A stretch of DNA of 64,000 bases from Pedobacter frigiditerrae. Lineage in GTDB: Bacteria > Bacteroidota > Bacteroidia > Sphingobacteriales > Sphingobacteriaceae. A model generated the notes under the pieces. That model saw only the letters and a program-made list of their open reading frames with translations. It made no database searches and was not told the DNA's origin. The translations under genes were made by a program, and so were the position numbers. Shown in pieces: positions 25,828 to 35,521 of this stretch (its first letter is position 1; the number at the start of each line of letters is the position of its first letter). The DNA lies in assembly GCF_032678705.1 (NCBI RefSeq), contig NZ_JAVTSS010000002.1:1240001-1304000 (forward strand), given 5' to 3'.

Positions 25828-27132
25828 ATGTTACAAAACATAACAGATGAAACTCTTAAAAATGCCTTAAGAGAAATAGCAACTAGAAAAACTACCCAAA
25901 TAATAGTTCCTGGTGAAAATTATATACCGGTTACAGGGAAGGTCTTAGATGAAGAGGATATATTATTGGGAGTTGATGCTGCTTTAGACGGTTGGTTAAC
26001 AGCAGGCCGATTTGCGAACAAATTTGAGCATGATTTTGCGGCTTATTTCGGTGCTCCTAAAGCGTTACTCGTTAATTCGGGATCTTCAGCAAACTTAGTA
26101 GCATTTTATGCTTTAACTTCGCCTAAATTAGGTGAACGTGCCATAAAGCCTGGCGATGAAGTGATTACAGTTGCCGCAGGTTTTCCAACAACGATTAATC
26201 CACTGATTCAGTTTGGAGCAATTCCTGTTTTTGTTGATGTTGATATTGCAACACACAATGTTTTAGCCGAAGATATTGAAAAAGCCGTTTCACCAAAAAC
26301 AAAAGCTATCATGATTGCGCATTCTTTAGGTAATCCATTTGATTTGGATGAAGTAATGCGTGTGGCAAAAAAGTATAACCTTTGGGTGGTAGAGGACGAT
26401 TGTGATTCACTTGGTGCCACATATAAGGGACAAAAAACAGGCACATTCGGGGATATCTCTACATTTTCATTCTATCCAGCGCACCATATAACTATGGGAG
26501 AAGGGGGCGCAGTTTTAGTTAACAACCCTGAGCTATCAAAATTGGCAGAAAGTTTTAGAGATTGGGGAAGGGATTGTTATTGCGAGCCCGGTAAGGATAA
26601 TACTTGTGGATGTCGTTTTGGCCAGCAACTAGGCTCCCTACCCTACGGATATGATCACAAATATACCTATTCCCACATAGGGTTTAATTTAAAGGTTACG
26701 GATATGCAAGCCGCATTTGGTGTATCTCAAATTAAAAAAATTGATCATTTTGTACAGCGGAGACGGGAGAATTATGCTGCACTTTACGAGCGTATGAAAG
26801 AATTCGAGGAAATCTTTATCCTACCTGAGCCGACGCTAAACTCTGAACCTTCTTGGTTTGGATTCCTGTTAACATTACGAGAAGGAGATGCTGCCGATAG
26901 ACATATGTTAGTACAACATCTTGAAGAGAAGAAAATTGGCACAAGGTTATTGTTTGGTGGTAATTTATTACGACAACCTGCTTATGCTAATATTGAGCAT
27001 CGTGTAGTTGGAGATCTAAAAAACACCGACACCATTATGAATCAGTCCTTCTGGCTAGGGGTTTGGCCAGGTTTAAATGAAAGCCATTACGATTATATAG
27101 CTAATGTAATCAGGGCGTATTTAAATTCTTAA
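25828..27132 (+). CDS. rfbH: CDP-4-dehydro-6-deoxyglucose 3-dehydratase (E1)
   Basis: 434 residues, fold type I aminotransferase-like enzyme. At the position of the usual PLP lysine there is His220 (Pro-Ala-His219-His220), the mark of the PMP-dependent E1 family, which does not form an internal aldimine. The [2Fe-2S] ligands are present with spacing Cys192-x57-Cys250-x1-Cys252-x7-Cys260, matching the motif known for E1. It removes the C3 hydroxyl of CDP-4-keto-6-deoxyglucose with electrons from the reductase at 20276. Ends two bases before the GTG start of the flippase gene. Confidence 0.95.
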   Translation: MLQNITDETLKNALREIATRKTTQIIVPGENYIPVTGKVLDEEDILLGVDAALDGWLTAGRFANKFEHDFAAYFGAPKALLVNSGSSANLVAFYALTSPKLGERAIKPGDEVITVAAGFPTTINPLIQFGAIPVFVDVDIATHNVLAEDIEKAVSPKTKAIMIAHSLGNPFDLDEVMRVAKKYNLWVVEDDCDSLGATYKGQKTGTFGDISTFSFYPAHHITMGEGGAVLVNNPELSKLAESFRDWGRDCYCEPGKDNTCGCRFGQQLGSLPYGYDHKYTYSHIGFNLKVTDMQAAFGVSQIKKIDHFVQRRRENYAALYERMKEFEEIFILPEPTLNSEPSWFGFLLTLREGDAADRHMLVQHLEEKKIGTRLLFGGNLLRQPAYANIEHRVVGDLKNTDTIMNQSFWLGVWPGLNESHYDYIANVIRAYLNS

Positions 27133-27133
27133 A

Positions 27134-28498
27134 GTGGTAAAGCTAATTAAAAGTCTTTCTAAAAAAATTGGTATAGACGGTGCTATTGCTTTTACGTTAC
27201 TTTCAAGATTTATTCAGTCTACAGGCGGTGTATTGACACTTATTGTGATTGCCAAAAACTTAACTAAGGTAGAGCAAGGTTATTATTATACTTTTGGAAG
27301 TATATTGGCTATTCAGATTTTTTTTGAATTGGGACTTTCAGGAATTATTACCCAGTTTGTAGCACACGAAAATGCAAATTTAATTTGGAACGATAAAATT
27401 AGTTTTACGGGTTCAATAGAATCAAGTTCAAGATTATCTTCACTATTACGGTTTACTATTAAGTGGTTTTTTGTGATAGCAATATTATTATTTTTAGGAC
27501 TTTTAGCTTCAGGCTATTTTTTCTTTGGTAAATTCGGAAAAAATGACGGATCAGTCGAATGGCAAATTCCTTGGGTAATTTTATCCATTACAACCTCGTT
27601 ATCTTTGATGGTTTCTCCGATTTTAGCTTTCTTTGAGGGGCTGGGTTTGGTTAAGGAAGTGGCTAAAGTCAGGTTTTTTCAGCAGATTGTCCAACTTTCT
27701 TTAGTTTTGCTTCTTTTTTCGCTTCACTTTAATTTGTATTCAAGTCCATTAGCTGCAATTTTAGCTTTTGCAATAGTACCAGTTTGGATACTACTTAGTT
27801 CAAAGATAAAATTACTTACTTTTATATGGCATAAAATAGGGGAATGGCATGTAAATTATCGCCTCGAGATCTTTCCCTTTCAATGGAAAATAGCCTTAAG
27901 TTGGATAAGCGGTTATTTTATTTTTCAACTATTCAATCCTGTACTTTTTGCTACAGAAGGACCTATTGTGGCTGGGCAGATGGGGATGACATTAACAGTA
28001 TTGAATGCCATATTTGCCATCGCATTTAGTTGGATTTCAACTAAAGTACCTTTGTTTTCTAACTTGATAGCTCAAAATGATTATAAACAATTAGATAGAC
28101 TATTCAATAAAACACTGCTACAATCAACAATTTTAAATGTTTCAACTCTTGTTGTCTTTTTTTGTGTTATTTTTCTATTCCGCCATTTCAACATTAAAAT
28201 ATCAGGGAAAAACTTTGCAGATCGTTTGCTACCCTATTTACCGATGCTTTTTATGATGATCCCAATTATGCTAAATCATATTATTGGGGCTTGGGGAACA
28301 TATTTGCGTTGTCACAAAAAAGAGCCTATGCTAGTTCAAAGCTTAGTCATCGGTTTGCTTTGTTCTGTTTCTACAATTACTTTGGGGAAATATTTTGGAG
28401 CATTTGGGATTACATTTGGATATATGATATTGACGATAGCGAGTTTTATCTGGGCTTATATAACTTTTTCAGCAAAGAAAAAGGAATGGCATATTTAA
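27134..28498 (+). CDS. wzx: Wzx-like O-unit flippase
   Basis: 454 residues with about 12 predicted membrane segments across the whole length, of the polysaccharide flippase type (MATE/MOP superfamily). It moves undecaprenyl-linked repeat units across the inner membrane. The GTG start at 27134 sits one base after the rfbH stop; the next ATG would remove the first helix region. No conserved catalytic motif is expected in this family, so the call rests on topology and on the locus. A second, MurJ-like flippase occurs at 37605. Confidence 0.78.
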   Translation: MVKLIKSLSKKIGIDGAIAFTLLSRFIQSTGGVLTLIVIAKNLTKVEQGYYYTFGSILAIQIFFELGLSGIITQFVAHENANLIWNDKISFTGSIESSSRLSSLLRFTIKWFFVIAILLFLGLLASGYFFFGKFGKNDGSVEWQIPWVILSITTSLSLMVSPILAFFEGLGLVKEVAKVRFFQQIVQLSLVLLLFSLHFNLYSSPLAAILAFAIVPVWILLSSKIKLLTFIWHKIGEWHVNYRLEIFPFQWKIALSWISGYFIFQLFNPVLFATEGPIVAGQMGMTLTVLNAIFAIAFSWISTKVPLFSNLIAQNDYKQLDRLFNKTLLQSTILNVSTLVVFFCVIFLFRHFNIKISGKNFADRLLPYLPMLFMMIPIMLNHIIGAWGTYLRCHKKEPMLVQSLVIGLLCSVSTITLGKYFGAFGITFGYMILTIASFIWAYITFSAKKKEWHI

Positions 28499-28512
28499 TG
28501 TAGAAATTAAAC

Positions 28513-29493
28513 ATGATTGATAAAAATAATAAGGCAGAAGAGGTAATCTTAACCATTGCTATACCTACTTATAATAGATATGACGAAGTACAAACGCAAG
28601 TAAGATTACTACTACCGCAACTAAGTCAACAAGTCAATTTAGTGGTTTATGATAATTGCTCTACAATTCCGATAAGTGAATACTTCAGCAAAGAAGAATT
28701 GCTAAAATTTAAGCTTGTTAGAAATAAGGTAAATGTCGGGGCTGACGCTAACATTGCAAGATGTTTTGAGAATTGTGAAACTACTTGGCTTTGGACTTTA
28801 TCCGATGATGATTTTGTAAAGGAAAATGCTGTTGAGACAATTATACAACAAATCGAAAGTAAGAGAGAAGCACTATTTTTCTGTTTTTGGGAGAAAGAAG
28901 ATTTCGAAACTCGAAATTTTGAGGAGCTAAGTAATAAGTTTAAATCTGGCGTAGTATATTGTGATTCTTTTACCATGTCAAGATGCTTGTATAATATGTC
29001 GATGTTGAAATATTCCTTAATTGATTATTATGCGAACATCTCAAGTATGGTTGGTACTATGATTTTAGTGCTTAAATATGTTGAGAAAAATGATTCAGGC
29101 AATTGTATATATTTGAATAAAGCGATCATTGAAAAATGGAATGAAGATGTTGGGTGGAATTATGAAAGATTTATTAATCGTTCTTTTTTGTTTTTGGATG
29201 CCTTTGGTACAAAATACAACAAAAGATATCAAAAAACATTATTTATAGGGCATCATATAACAAACTATAGTTTATTATTATTGGATCGGAAAAGCTCCAA
29301 TGTGGGTCAAAGACAAAAATTGCATCTATTGAAATTCATAATAGGTAGTCAAGGACTATTAAATGCAATACGATACACACCTACAATGTTTTTTAAAGCC
29401 CTTATGATGATTTTATCAAAAAATGCTTTTTTTACTTGGATACCCTTTGTTTTAAATAAGACAATTCCTTTAGCAAAAAAGATTAAAAAATAA
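28513..29493 (+). CDS. Family 2 glycosyltransferase
   Basis: 326 residues. N-terminal GT-A fold with Ile-Ala-Ile-Pro-Thr-Tyr-Asn-Arg near 16-23, a Val-Val-Tyr-Asp-Asn-Cys-Ser strand, and the metal-binding acidic motif Ser-Asp-Asp-Asp-Phe near 97-101. The C-terminal 120 residues are poorly conserved and end in basic and hydrophobic residues that may contact the membrane. It adds one sugar of the repeat unit from a nucleotide donor; donor and linkage are not predictable from sequence alone. Sits one base from the next GT2. Confidence 0.82.
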   Translation: MIDKNNKAEEVILTIAIPTYNRYDEVQTQVRLLLPQLSQQVNLVVYDNCSTIPISEYFSKEELLKFKLVRNKVNVGADANIARCFENCETTWLWTLSDDDFVKENAVETIIQQIESKREALFFCFWEKEDFETRNFEELSNKFKSGVVYCDSFTMSRCLYNMSMLKYSLIDYYANISSMVGTMILVLKYVEKNDSGNCIYLNKAIIEKWNEDVGWNYERFINRSFLFLDAFGTKYNKRYQKTLFIGHHITNYSLLLLDRKSSNVGQRQKLHLLKFIIGSQGLLNAIRYTPTMFFKALMMILSKNAFFTWIPFVLNKTIPLAKKIKK

Positions 29494-29494
29494 T

Positions 29495-30352
29495 ATGGAT
29501 AAGCCGTTGGTATCTATTATTATTCCAGTTTATAATAGTGAGAAATATATTGAAGAAACTTTAGACAGTGTTTCTTTACAAACCTTCTCCTTATGGGAAT
29601 GTATTATTATTAATGACGGTTCCGTTGATAATAGTGAAGCGGTTATTTTGGAGAAGATAAAAGAAGATCAACGATTCAAATATATTTATCAGGATAATTC
29701 AGGCGTTTGTGTAGCACGAAATATAGCAATTAAGCAGTCCATTGGCGATTATGTTTTATGTCTGGATGCTGATGACTTAATCTCTGAAAATTTCCTTGAA
29801 GAGACTGTTAACTTGTTGCAGTCAGATGTTAATTTAGGGGTCGCTACATCCTTAGTTAAATTTTTTGGAAGAAGTTATGGAACCTTAAAGGTAATTTCTT
29901 ATAATTTAGAAATAATTTTAGCTGCTAATCAGCTTGTCGTAACCTCATTATTCAGGCGTATTGATTTCGATATAGTTGGTGGTTTCAATGAAAATATGAA
30001 AGAAGGTTTTGAAGATTGGGACTTCTGGATCTCCATCCTCAAAAGAAATTGCACTGTTGCCTGTGCTACCAAGGCAACCTTTTATTATCGTTTATTGGGT
30101 GCTTCCAGAAATAAAAATATTTCTTCAGAAAAAGAACAACGACTCAGGTATCAGATCTGGGAAAATCATAAAGAACTATTCTGCCAATACTTTGTAAATC
30201 CTACCCATTATTTTGAGTATGTAAGAGTTGCAAATTCCCCTGAATATAAAATTGGCCTAATCCTGCTCGCTCCAGTTAGGCAATTAAAATATCTGATATA
30301 TCTGCTAAAAAACAATTTATTATTTAATAAATCGCAGCGAAGTAAGCTGTAG
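29495..30352 (+). CDS. Family 2 glycosyltransferase
   Basis: 285 residues. Typical GT2 N-terminus Ile-Ile-Ile-Pro-Val-Tyr-Asn-Ser-Glu near 8-16, Asn-Asp-Gly-Ser-Val-Asp near 39-44, Ala-Arg-Asn (about residue 72) and Leu-Asp-Ala-Asp-Asp near 90-94, plus an acceptor-side Gly-Phe-Glu-Asp-Trp-Asp-Phe-Trp near 170-177. Transfers one sugar in repeat-unit assembly at the cytoplasmic face of the inner membrane. One base separates it from the upstream GT2, so they are co-transcribed. Specificity unknown. Confidence 0.86.
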   Translation: MDKPLVSIIIPVYNSEKYIEETLDSVSLQTFSLWECIIINDGSVDNSEAVILEKIKEDQRFKYIYQDNSGVCVARNIAIKQSIGDYVLCLDADDLISENFLEETVNLLQSDVNLGVATSLVKFFGRSYGTLKVISYNLEIILAANQLVVTSLFRRIDFDIVGGFNENMKEGFEDWDFWISILKRNCTVACATKATFYYRLLGASRNKNISSEKEQRLRYQIWENHKELFCQYFVNPTHYFEYVRVANSPEYKIGLILLAPVRQLKYLIYLLKNNLLFNKSQRSKL

Positions 30353-30432
30353 ATTGGGGCTTAATAAGTCATGTAAAATAAAGAGATTGTAAAATGACGT
30401 TTAATGAGCTATTCCTTAGAAAATTGAAATAA

Positions 30433-31776
30433 ATGACAAAGTTATTAACCCCCTTCAAATATATAATTTCGATATGCTTTGGAATAGTTTTAATAGTTAC
30501 ATTCAACTTTTCTTACGCTGATTATTATTACGAGTTAAAAATAAACTCTTTAAATATCACAAAGTCCTTAATTATTATAGACTTTTCCCTTTTCTTGGCA
30601 GTGTGGGGTATGCTTAAATTTAAAAGTATACTAAATCCAGTCACCATTTATTCAGTTTTCGTATTTTTCATGGGTTATAGTTATTTGCCCATTTCTAATG
30701 ATCAACATAAATCATATTATTGGCTTACCGAATTAATTTTTTTCTCATCTGTATTTAGTTTTTTGGCTGGATGTTTTTTTCATCGAAGCGATCCTAGGCG
30801 ATTTAAACTACCGAAATTCACGCTACCGATGCTAAAAATTTTATTTATGCTTACAGTTATACTAGGTATCCTTATATTTCTGCTGGAGATTGTGAAGATA
30901 GGATATATGCCGATACTAAACCTTGGTGGTGGTTTAGACGTTTATAGTGAGGCAAATGAAAATCTGATACCTTTTGGTCATTACCTTGTTCTTTTTATGG
31001 CTTTGATGCCTTCAATTGCCTATACTTTTTGGAAATTGAAAAGGATCAATTTTCTGATCTTTATAGTGGTTTCTATCATCGGGTTCTTCATCATCGTTAA
31101 TTTTTTGAGTAGACAAACAATTCTATTACTGCTCTTATCTCTATTTTTTTCATATTCTTATTTTACTAAGGTCTCGAATATGAAAATTATATTGATGGGG
31201 CTAGCAGCAGTGGCGATGTTCATATTTGTTGGGAATCTACGAGCTGACTCTTCTGATGTTGAAATAGTTAATGAAAGCCTTAAGAGTTATGCGAACATAG
31301 ATAAAAGTGTGCATTTAAGTGAAACTTATGTTACCCTATATTCCTCCAAGAACTTTACCACCTTTGATGATTTGGTGATTAAAACAATAAATAATAGCAA
31401 TTATGGATATGGGATTTATACATTAAAACCAATCATATCATTGCTTTTTCTAGATAGGTTGGGATTGGTCTATTACGACAGTAACTACGATGGATTTACT
31501 CGTCTTGGCACATATATGATAGAGCCATTTTCCGATTTTCATATTATTGGAGCAATCCTTTTTAATTTTCTTATTGGTTACTTGGCGATGAACACCTTCA
31601 AATCATTTTATAGAAAAGCTAATACATCAAGTATTGTAAACTACTCTTTAGTTGTTTATTGTATGATAATGGCGCCATTTACTAATTTTTATTTAAGCTT
31701 TTTTATTTGGTTTTCTATACTTTTAAATGCGCTGCTTACCAATAGTAATCTGGAGAAAAAGCCAGACAGTTTGTAA
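30433..31776 (+). CDS. wzy: Wzy-like O-antigen polymerase
   Basis: 447 residues with about 11 to 12 hydrophobic segments and a large periplasmic loop in the second half (about residues 265-345), the usual layout of oligosaccharide repeat-unit polymerases. Wzy proteins are poorly conserved, and this call rests on topology plus the location between glycosyltransferases in a locus with Wzx and Wzz candidates. It joins repeat units at the periplasmic face. The 80-base gap before it contains nothing recognisable. Confidence 0.75.
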   Translation: MTKLLTPFKYIISICFGIVLIVTFNFSYADYYYELKINSLNITKSLIIIDFSLFLAVWGMLKFKSILNPVTIYSVFVFFMGYSYLPISNDQHKSYYWLTELIFFSSVFSFLAGCFFHRSDPRRFKLPKFTLPMLKILFMLTVILGILIFLLEIVKIGYMPILNLGGGLDVYSEANENLIPFGHYLVLFMALMPSIAYTFWKLKRINFLIFIVVSIIGFFIIVNFLSRQTILLLLLSLFFSYSYFTKVSNMKIILMGLAAVAMFIFVGNLRADSSDVEIVNESLKSYANIDKSVHLSETYVTLYSSKNFTTFDDLVIKTINNSNYGYGIYTLKPIISLLFLDRLGLVYYDSNYDGFTRLGTYMIEPFSDFHIIGAILFNFLIGYLAMNTFKSFYRKANTSSIVNYSLVVYCMIMAPFTNFYLSFFIWFSILLNALLTNSNLEKKPDSL

Positions 31777-31805
31777 CAGTAGTTAATCAACCCAGCGATT
31801 CATAG

Positions 31806-32666
31806 ATGGAACAAAAAATAACACTACAAGATATTGCAATAGTAATCGTGTTATACGGTAAAAATTTGGTAGATACGGATACTTATAAAGGATTATTAGT
31901 AGCTACAACTGCTGACAATCTTGGTCAAATGAACCTTGTTGTTTATGATAATAGTTTAGAAGCTGATTCTAATATAAACACTACTGATCTTAAAGTTATC
32001 AAATATTTTCATGATCCATCCAATCCTGGAGTTAGTCATGCCTATAATTATGCAGCTGAATTTGCAAAGCAGCAGAAAATGAGATGGTTAATCTTGTTTG
32101 ATCAGGATACGAAAATTACAAATGGGGCGCTAGAAATTTATATCAGGCATATTAATGAATATCAGGATATTCGGCTGTTCTCACCAATGTTAATTAGCAA
32201 TAATTACATTGTATCGCCATCAATATTTAAAAATAGAAGAGGAAGATCGATAAAATCGTTAACTTTTGGGCTAAAGGATTTTGCGGAGCTTTCCCCTTTG
32301 AATAGCGGAATTGCAATCTCTCTCGCTACTTTTTTTAAGGTTGGGGGTTATAATGAAAGTGTGCCACTAGACTATAGTGACTATGCTTTTATTGATCGTG
32401 TTAAAAATCATGTGGATAGATTTTTTTTATTACCGCTGGAGTTCGATCATGGGCTTTCATCATTCGAGAAACCCTCTCTTAGTAGTTCATTGTTTAGGTT
32501 CGAAAGTTTGTGTAAAGGTTTGATTAATACAAGCGAAAATAGGAGGTCTATGCGGCAAAGTTTTTTAGTTGCCGGTAGGCGGGCTGCCCGATTGACATTT
32601 AAATATAAAAACCCAATTTTTATCAAAGTTTTGATGCAAAAATTTTTGTTGCCTGGCAAGTATTAA
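31806..32666 (+). CDS. Family 2 glycosyltransferase, rhamnosyltransferase-like
   Basis: 286 residues. N-terminal Val-Ile-Val-Leu-Tyr strand, Tyr-Asp-Asn-Ser near 47-50, an Asn-Pro-Gly-Val-Ser segment near 75-79, and Leu-Phe-Asp-Gln-Asp-Thr near 98-103. The Phe-Asp-Gln-Asp motif is common in rhamnosyltransferases of the RfbF/TIGR01556-like group. The locus makes dTDP-rhamnose, which supports this reading but does not prove it. Confidence 0.78.
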   Translation: MEQKITLQDIAIVIVLYGKNLVDTDTYKGLLVATTADNLGQMNLVVYDNSLEADSNINTTDLKVIKYFHDPSNPGVSHAYNYAAEFAKQQKMRWLILFDQDTKITNGALEIYIRHINEYQDIRLFSPMLISNNYIVSPSIFKNRRGRSIKSLTFGLKDFAELSPLNSGIAISLATFFKVGGYNESVPLDYSDYAFIDRVKNHVDRFFLLPLEFDHGLSSFEKPSLSSSLFRFESLCKGLINTSENRRSMRQSFLVAGRRAARLTFKYKNPIFIKVLMQKFLLPGKY

Positions 32667-32791
32667 ATATTTCTAATCAATCTGCGACTATGGCATTAAT
32701 TTAGACGATGTTTTTTAATAGCGTGAGATATTTTGTAGTCTAAATACTATCTTTACCTGCTTTTATATATTAAAAAGACACTAAATAATCT

Positions 32792-33496
32792 ATGAGAATT
32801 TCTGTTTGCATAGCTACTTACAATGGCGAAAAGTTTGTAGAAACACAGCTGAGGTCAATTCTTGAGCAATTGCCCGAAGATGCCGAAATTATCATTTCAG
32901 ATGATAACTCAACAGATAAAACATTAAGCCTAATCGAGTCACTAAATGATTTAAGAATTAAAATATTTCATTCTAGTCACAAAAATTTAATTAAAAATTT
33001 CGAGAATGCAATTAAGCAAGCTTCGGGAGATTATATTTTTCTTTCGGATCAAGATGATAAATGGCTTGATGGTAAGGTGCAGTTCATGATGGAACAGTTA
33101 CAAAAATATGATATTGTTGTTAGTGATGCTTATATAGGAGATGCCGACCTAAATGTTGTTAGAGATTCCTACTTTGAGTGGCGCAATTCTAAAACAGGAG
33201 TATTAAAAAACTTTTATAAAAATTCATATTTGGGATGTTGTATGGCATTCAAAAGCACCATTCTAGAAAAAATACTTCCTTTTCCCGCAAATATTCCAAT
33301 GCATGACTTATGGATAGGAATGATGGGAGAATTACATTATAAAACAATTTTTATTCCTGAAAAATTAATGATATACAGGAGGCATGGAGGAAATGCTACT
33401 TACTTGAATGAAGATTATACAAGTAATGAGACTTTGTGGTCTATGATCAAATTTCGTGTCAATCTATTGGCGGCCGTATTGAAAAGGAGTTTGTAG
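32792..33496 (+). CDS. Family 2 glycosyltransferase, rhamnosyltransferase-like
   Basis: 234 residues. Cys-Ile-Ala-Thr-Tyr-Asn-Gly near 5-11, Ile-Ser-Asp-Asp-Asn-Ser-Thr-Asp near 37-44 and the metal motif Leu-Ser-Asp-Gln-Asp-Asp near 87-92. The Ser-Asp-Gln-Asp-Asp form is common in GT2 enzymes acting with rhamnose. It has a C-terminal Arg-Arg-His-Gly-Gly-Asn-Ala segment and is shorter than most members (about 290), but the core is complete. The stop is followed by debris of another GT2 (see 33531). Confidence 0.8.
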   Translation: MRISVCIATYNGEKFVETQLRSILEQLPEDAEIIISDDNSTDKTLSLIESLNDLRIKIFHSSHKNLIKNFENAIKQASGDYIFLSDQDDKWLDGKVQFMMEQLQKYDIVVSDAYIGDADLNVVRDSYFEWRNSKTGVLKNFYKNSYLGCCMAFKSTILEKILPFPANIPMHDLWIGMMGELHYKTIFIPEKLMIYRRHGGNATYLNEDYTSNETLWSMIKFRVNLLAAVLKRSL

Positions 33497-33530
33497 AACA
33501 AGAAAATGAAGAGCCTTACGGTACGCTTAA

Positions 33531-33644
33531 GATTGTGATAAATTGAATACGGGGATAAAATTTGCTTCTGGAGATGTCATGGGCATTTCAAATTCTGATG
33601 ATTATTATGTTGATCAAGGTATTATTAAGCAAGTGGGAGAGTAA
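33531..33644 (+). pseudogene. Remnant of a family 2 glycosyltransferase
   Basis: A frame without its own start, running from just after a stop at 33528-33530 to TAA at 33642-33644. It reads Asp-Lys-Leu-Asn-Thr-Gly-Ile-Lys-Phe-Ala-Ser-Gly-Asp-Val-Met-Gly, then Asn-Ser-Asp-Asp-Tyr-Tyr. This is the central donor/metal-binding part of a GT2 (the usual form is Asn-x-Gly-Ile-x-x-Ala-x-Gly-Asp with Ser-Asp-Asp about five residues on). The N- and C-terminal parts are absent. I read it as the leftover of a deleted or recombined glycosyltransferase gene, which fits the region's repeated GT2 paralogues. Confidence 0.7.
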
Positions 33645-33742
33645 AATGATTTTTATAAATAAATGGGTAGCTAATTAGTATTATGTTATTTTATATGGGC
33701 ACGCATAAATCACTAACGCCTTGCAAAAAAAAAGGAGCCGGA

Positions 33743-34567
33743 ATGTATGATATAGTTTGTAGTTTGGTAATGTTTAAAAATGATAAGTCGATGCTTGCTG
33801 CGGCTATTAATAGTTTCCTAGAGACCGATTTAAATGTTAAGTTAATCCTTATTGATAACTCACCAACTGATGAGCTAAGAGCTCTAAAGATCCATGAAAA
33901 AGTAGATTACATTTTTAACCCATCTAATCCAGGCTTTGGTGCTGCGCATAATATCGCTATAAAGATGGCTATTAAGGAGGGCGCAAGCTATCATTTAGTG
34001 CTCAATCCGGATGTTTATTTTAAATCCGGAGTATTAGAGGAATTAGTTTCTTATATGACTGACCATCCGGAAATCGGTAACATAATGCCGAAGGTGCTCT
34101 ATCCAAACGGAGAAGTTCAGTATCTTTGTAAATTGCTGCCTACGCCTTATGATTGGATTGGCCGTCGCTTTAGTCCTTTTAAAAAGGCCGTAGAAAAACG
34201 AAATAATCTCTTTGAGTTGAGGTTTACTAACTATGATAAGGTAATGGAAGTACCTTACTTATCGGGGTGCTTTATGTTTTTAAGCGTAAACGCGTTAAAG
34301 AAGGTCGGCTTTTTTGATGAGGGAATTTTTATGTATGGAGAGGAAACGGATTTATGCAGAAGATTAATAGATGGGGGGTATAAAACAGTATTCTACCCAA
34401 TGGTAAATATCTATCATCATTTTGAAAAAGGTTCACATAAATCTTGGCGCCTAACGAAGATAGGTATGCAATCGGCTATTTATTATTTTAACAAATGGGG
34501 CTGGTTTTTTGACAAACGTAGGAAAGAGATTAATAAGGATGCATTGAAAAATCTTGTTACACGATGA
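33743..34567 (+). CDS. Family 2 glycosyltransferase, WbbL-like
   Basis: 274 residues from the ATG at 33743. Asp-Asn-Ser-Pro-Thr-Asp near 35-40, an Asn-Pro-Ser-Asn-Pro-Gly-Phe-Gly segment near 58-65, and the acidic motif Leu-Asn-Pro-Asp-Val near 86-90, then Gly-Glu-Glu-Thr-Asp-Leu-Cys-Arg-Arg near 195-203. These are the features of WbbL-type (GT2) transferases that often use dTDP-rhamnose. The start was picked because AGGAG at 33733-33737 lies five bases upstream, an SD-like site rare in this phylum; the 20 extra residues from 33683 have no family match. Stop overlaps the next ATG (ATGA). A paralogue is at 36790. Confidence 0.84.
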   Translation: MYDIVCSLVMFKNDKSMLAAAINSFLETDLNVKLILIDNSPTDELRALKIHEKVDYIFNPSNPGFGAAHNIAIKMAIKEGASYHLVLNPDVYFKSGVLEELVSYMTDHPEIGNIMPKVLYPNGEVQYLCKLLPTPYDWIGRRFSPFKKAVEKRNNLFELRFTNYDKVMEVPYLSGCFMFLSVNALKKVGFFDEGIFMYGEETDLCRRLIDGGYKTVFYPMVNIYHHFEKGSHKSWRLTKIGMQSAIYYFNKWGWFFDKRRKEINKDALKNLVTR

Positions 34568-35457
34568 CAACACTATTAACAGGCGCTTCTGGGTTTCTAG
34601 GAAAATATATCTTTGCTGAACTTTCTAGCTTTAGCGAGGTCATTACACTTTCTAGAAACGGATCAGTTATAAATACAGATTTGACGAAGAAAGTACCTGA
34701 CTTGCCCGAGCTTGATTTAGTAATACACGCTGCAGGCAAAGCACACGTTATGCCAAAAAATGCTGTCGAGAAAAAGCAATTTTTTGATGTTAACCTAACT
34801 GGCACTAATAATTTGTTAAAAGGATTAGAAAGGTCTGGCTTCTTGCCGCATACATTTGTATTGATAAGTACCGTAGCCGTTTATGGGCTTGATACTGGAC
34901 ATTTGGTAGATGAAAGTGCTAAGCTGGAAGCTAAGGATCCGTATGGACAAAGTAAGATACAAGCAGAGCAATTGGTATTAGATTGGTGTAAGGCGAATAA
35001 TGTTATAGTTAGTATATTAAGGCTACCTCTTTTAGTAGGTGAAAATCCGCCGGGTAATTTAGGTGCGATGATAAATGGGATTAAGCACGGTTATTATTTT
35101 AATATTGCTGGTGGCAAAGCAAAAAAGAGTATGGTATTTGCTTCAGATGTTGCCAAACTGATTCCAATGGTGGCTGAAATAGGTGGGGTGTATAACGTTA
35201 CTGATGGATATCACCCATCATTCTTTGAGATCGCCGAAGTTATAGCAAAGCAATTAGATAAAAAAAAGCCGCTTAACATTCCTTTGTGGCTAGCAAGAAC
35301 TGTTGCAATCTTTGGCAATCTAATCGGGAATAAAGCACCTATAAATAGCCATAAGTTAAACAAAATCACATCTGAATTAACCTTTGATGATAGAAAAATC
35401 AGAAGTGTTGTAAACTGGAAACCTCATTCAGTAGCTACCAACTTTAAAGTCAAATAA
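34564..35457 (+). CDS. NAD-dependent sugar epimerase/4-reductase (WbpV/FnlB-like)
   Basis: 297 residues, extended SDR: Gly-Ala-Ser-Gly-Phe-Leu-Gly near 6-12, Ser-Thr-Val-Ala-Val-Tyr-Gly near 101-107 and Tyr-Gly-Gln-Ser-Lys near 125-129. It directly precedes a WecA/WbpL-type transferase, the arrangement known from loci where the SDR makes UDP-FucNAc or UDP-QuiNAc from a 4-keto precursor for the initiating transferase (as WbpV with WbpL). That function is inferred. The 4,6-dehydratase that would supply the 4-keto sugar is not seen here. It could also be a general UDP-sugar 4-epimerase. Confidence 0.68.
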   Translation: MTTLLTGASGFLGKYIFAELSSFSEVITLSRNGSVINTDLTKKVPDLPELDLVIHAAGKAHVMPKNAVEKKQFFDVNLTGTNNLLKGLERSGFLPHTFVLISTVAVYGLDTGHLVDESAKLEAKDPYGQSKIQAEQLVLDWCKANNVIVSILRLPLLVGENPPGNLGAMINGIKHGYYFNIAGGKAKKSMVFASDVAKLIPMVAEIGGVYNVTDGYHPSFFEIAEVIAKQLDKKKPLNIPLWLARTVAIFGNLIGNKAPINSHKLNKITSELTFDDRKIRSVVNWKPHSVATNFKVK

Positions 35458-35521
35458 AACCATCCTCCAGTGCCGGTTGGATTTAATAATATATGATTAC
35501 CCGTTCACACTCTTTTATGCT

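Noticed and set aside
35477..35521. TTG start of the WecA/WbpL-like gene
   Set aside because: Adds 15 residues before the first membrane helix; the ATG at 35522 or 35525 fits the family better.
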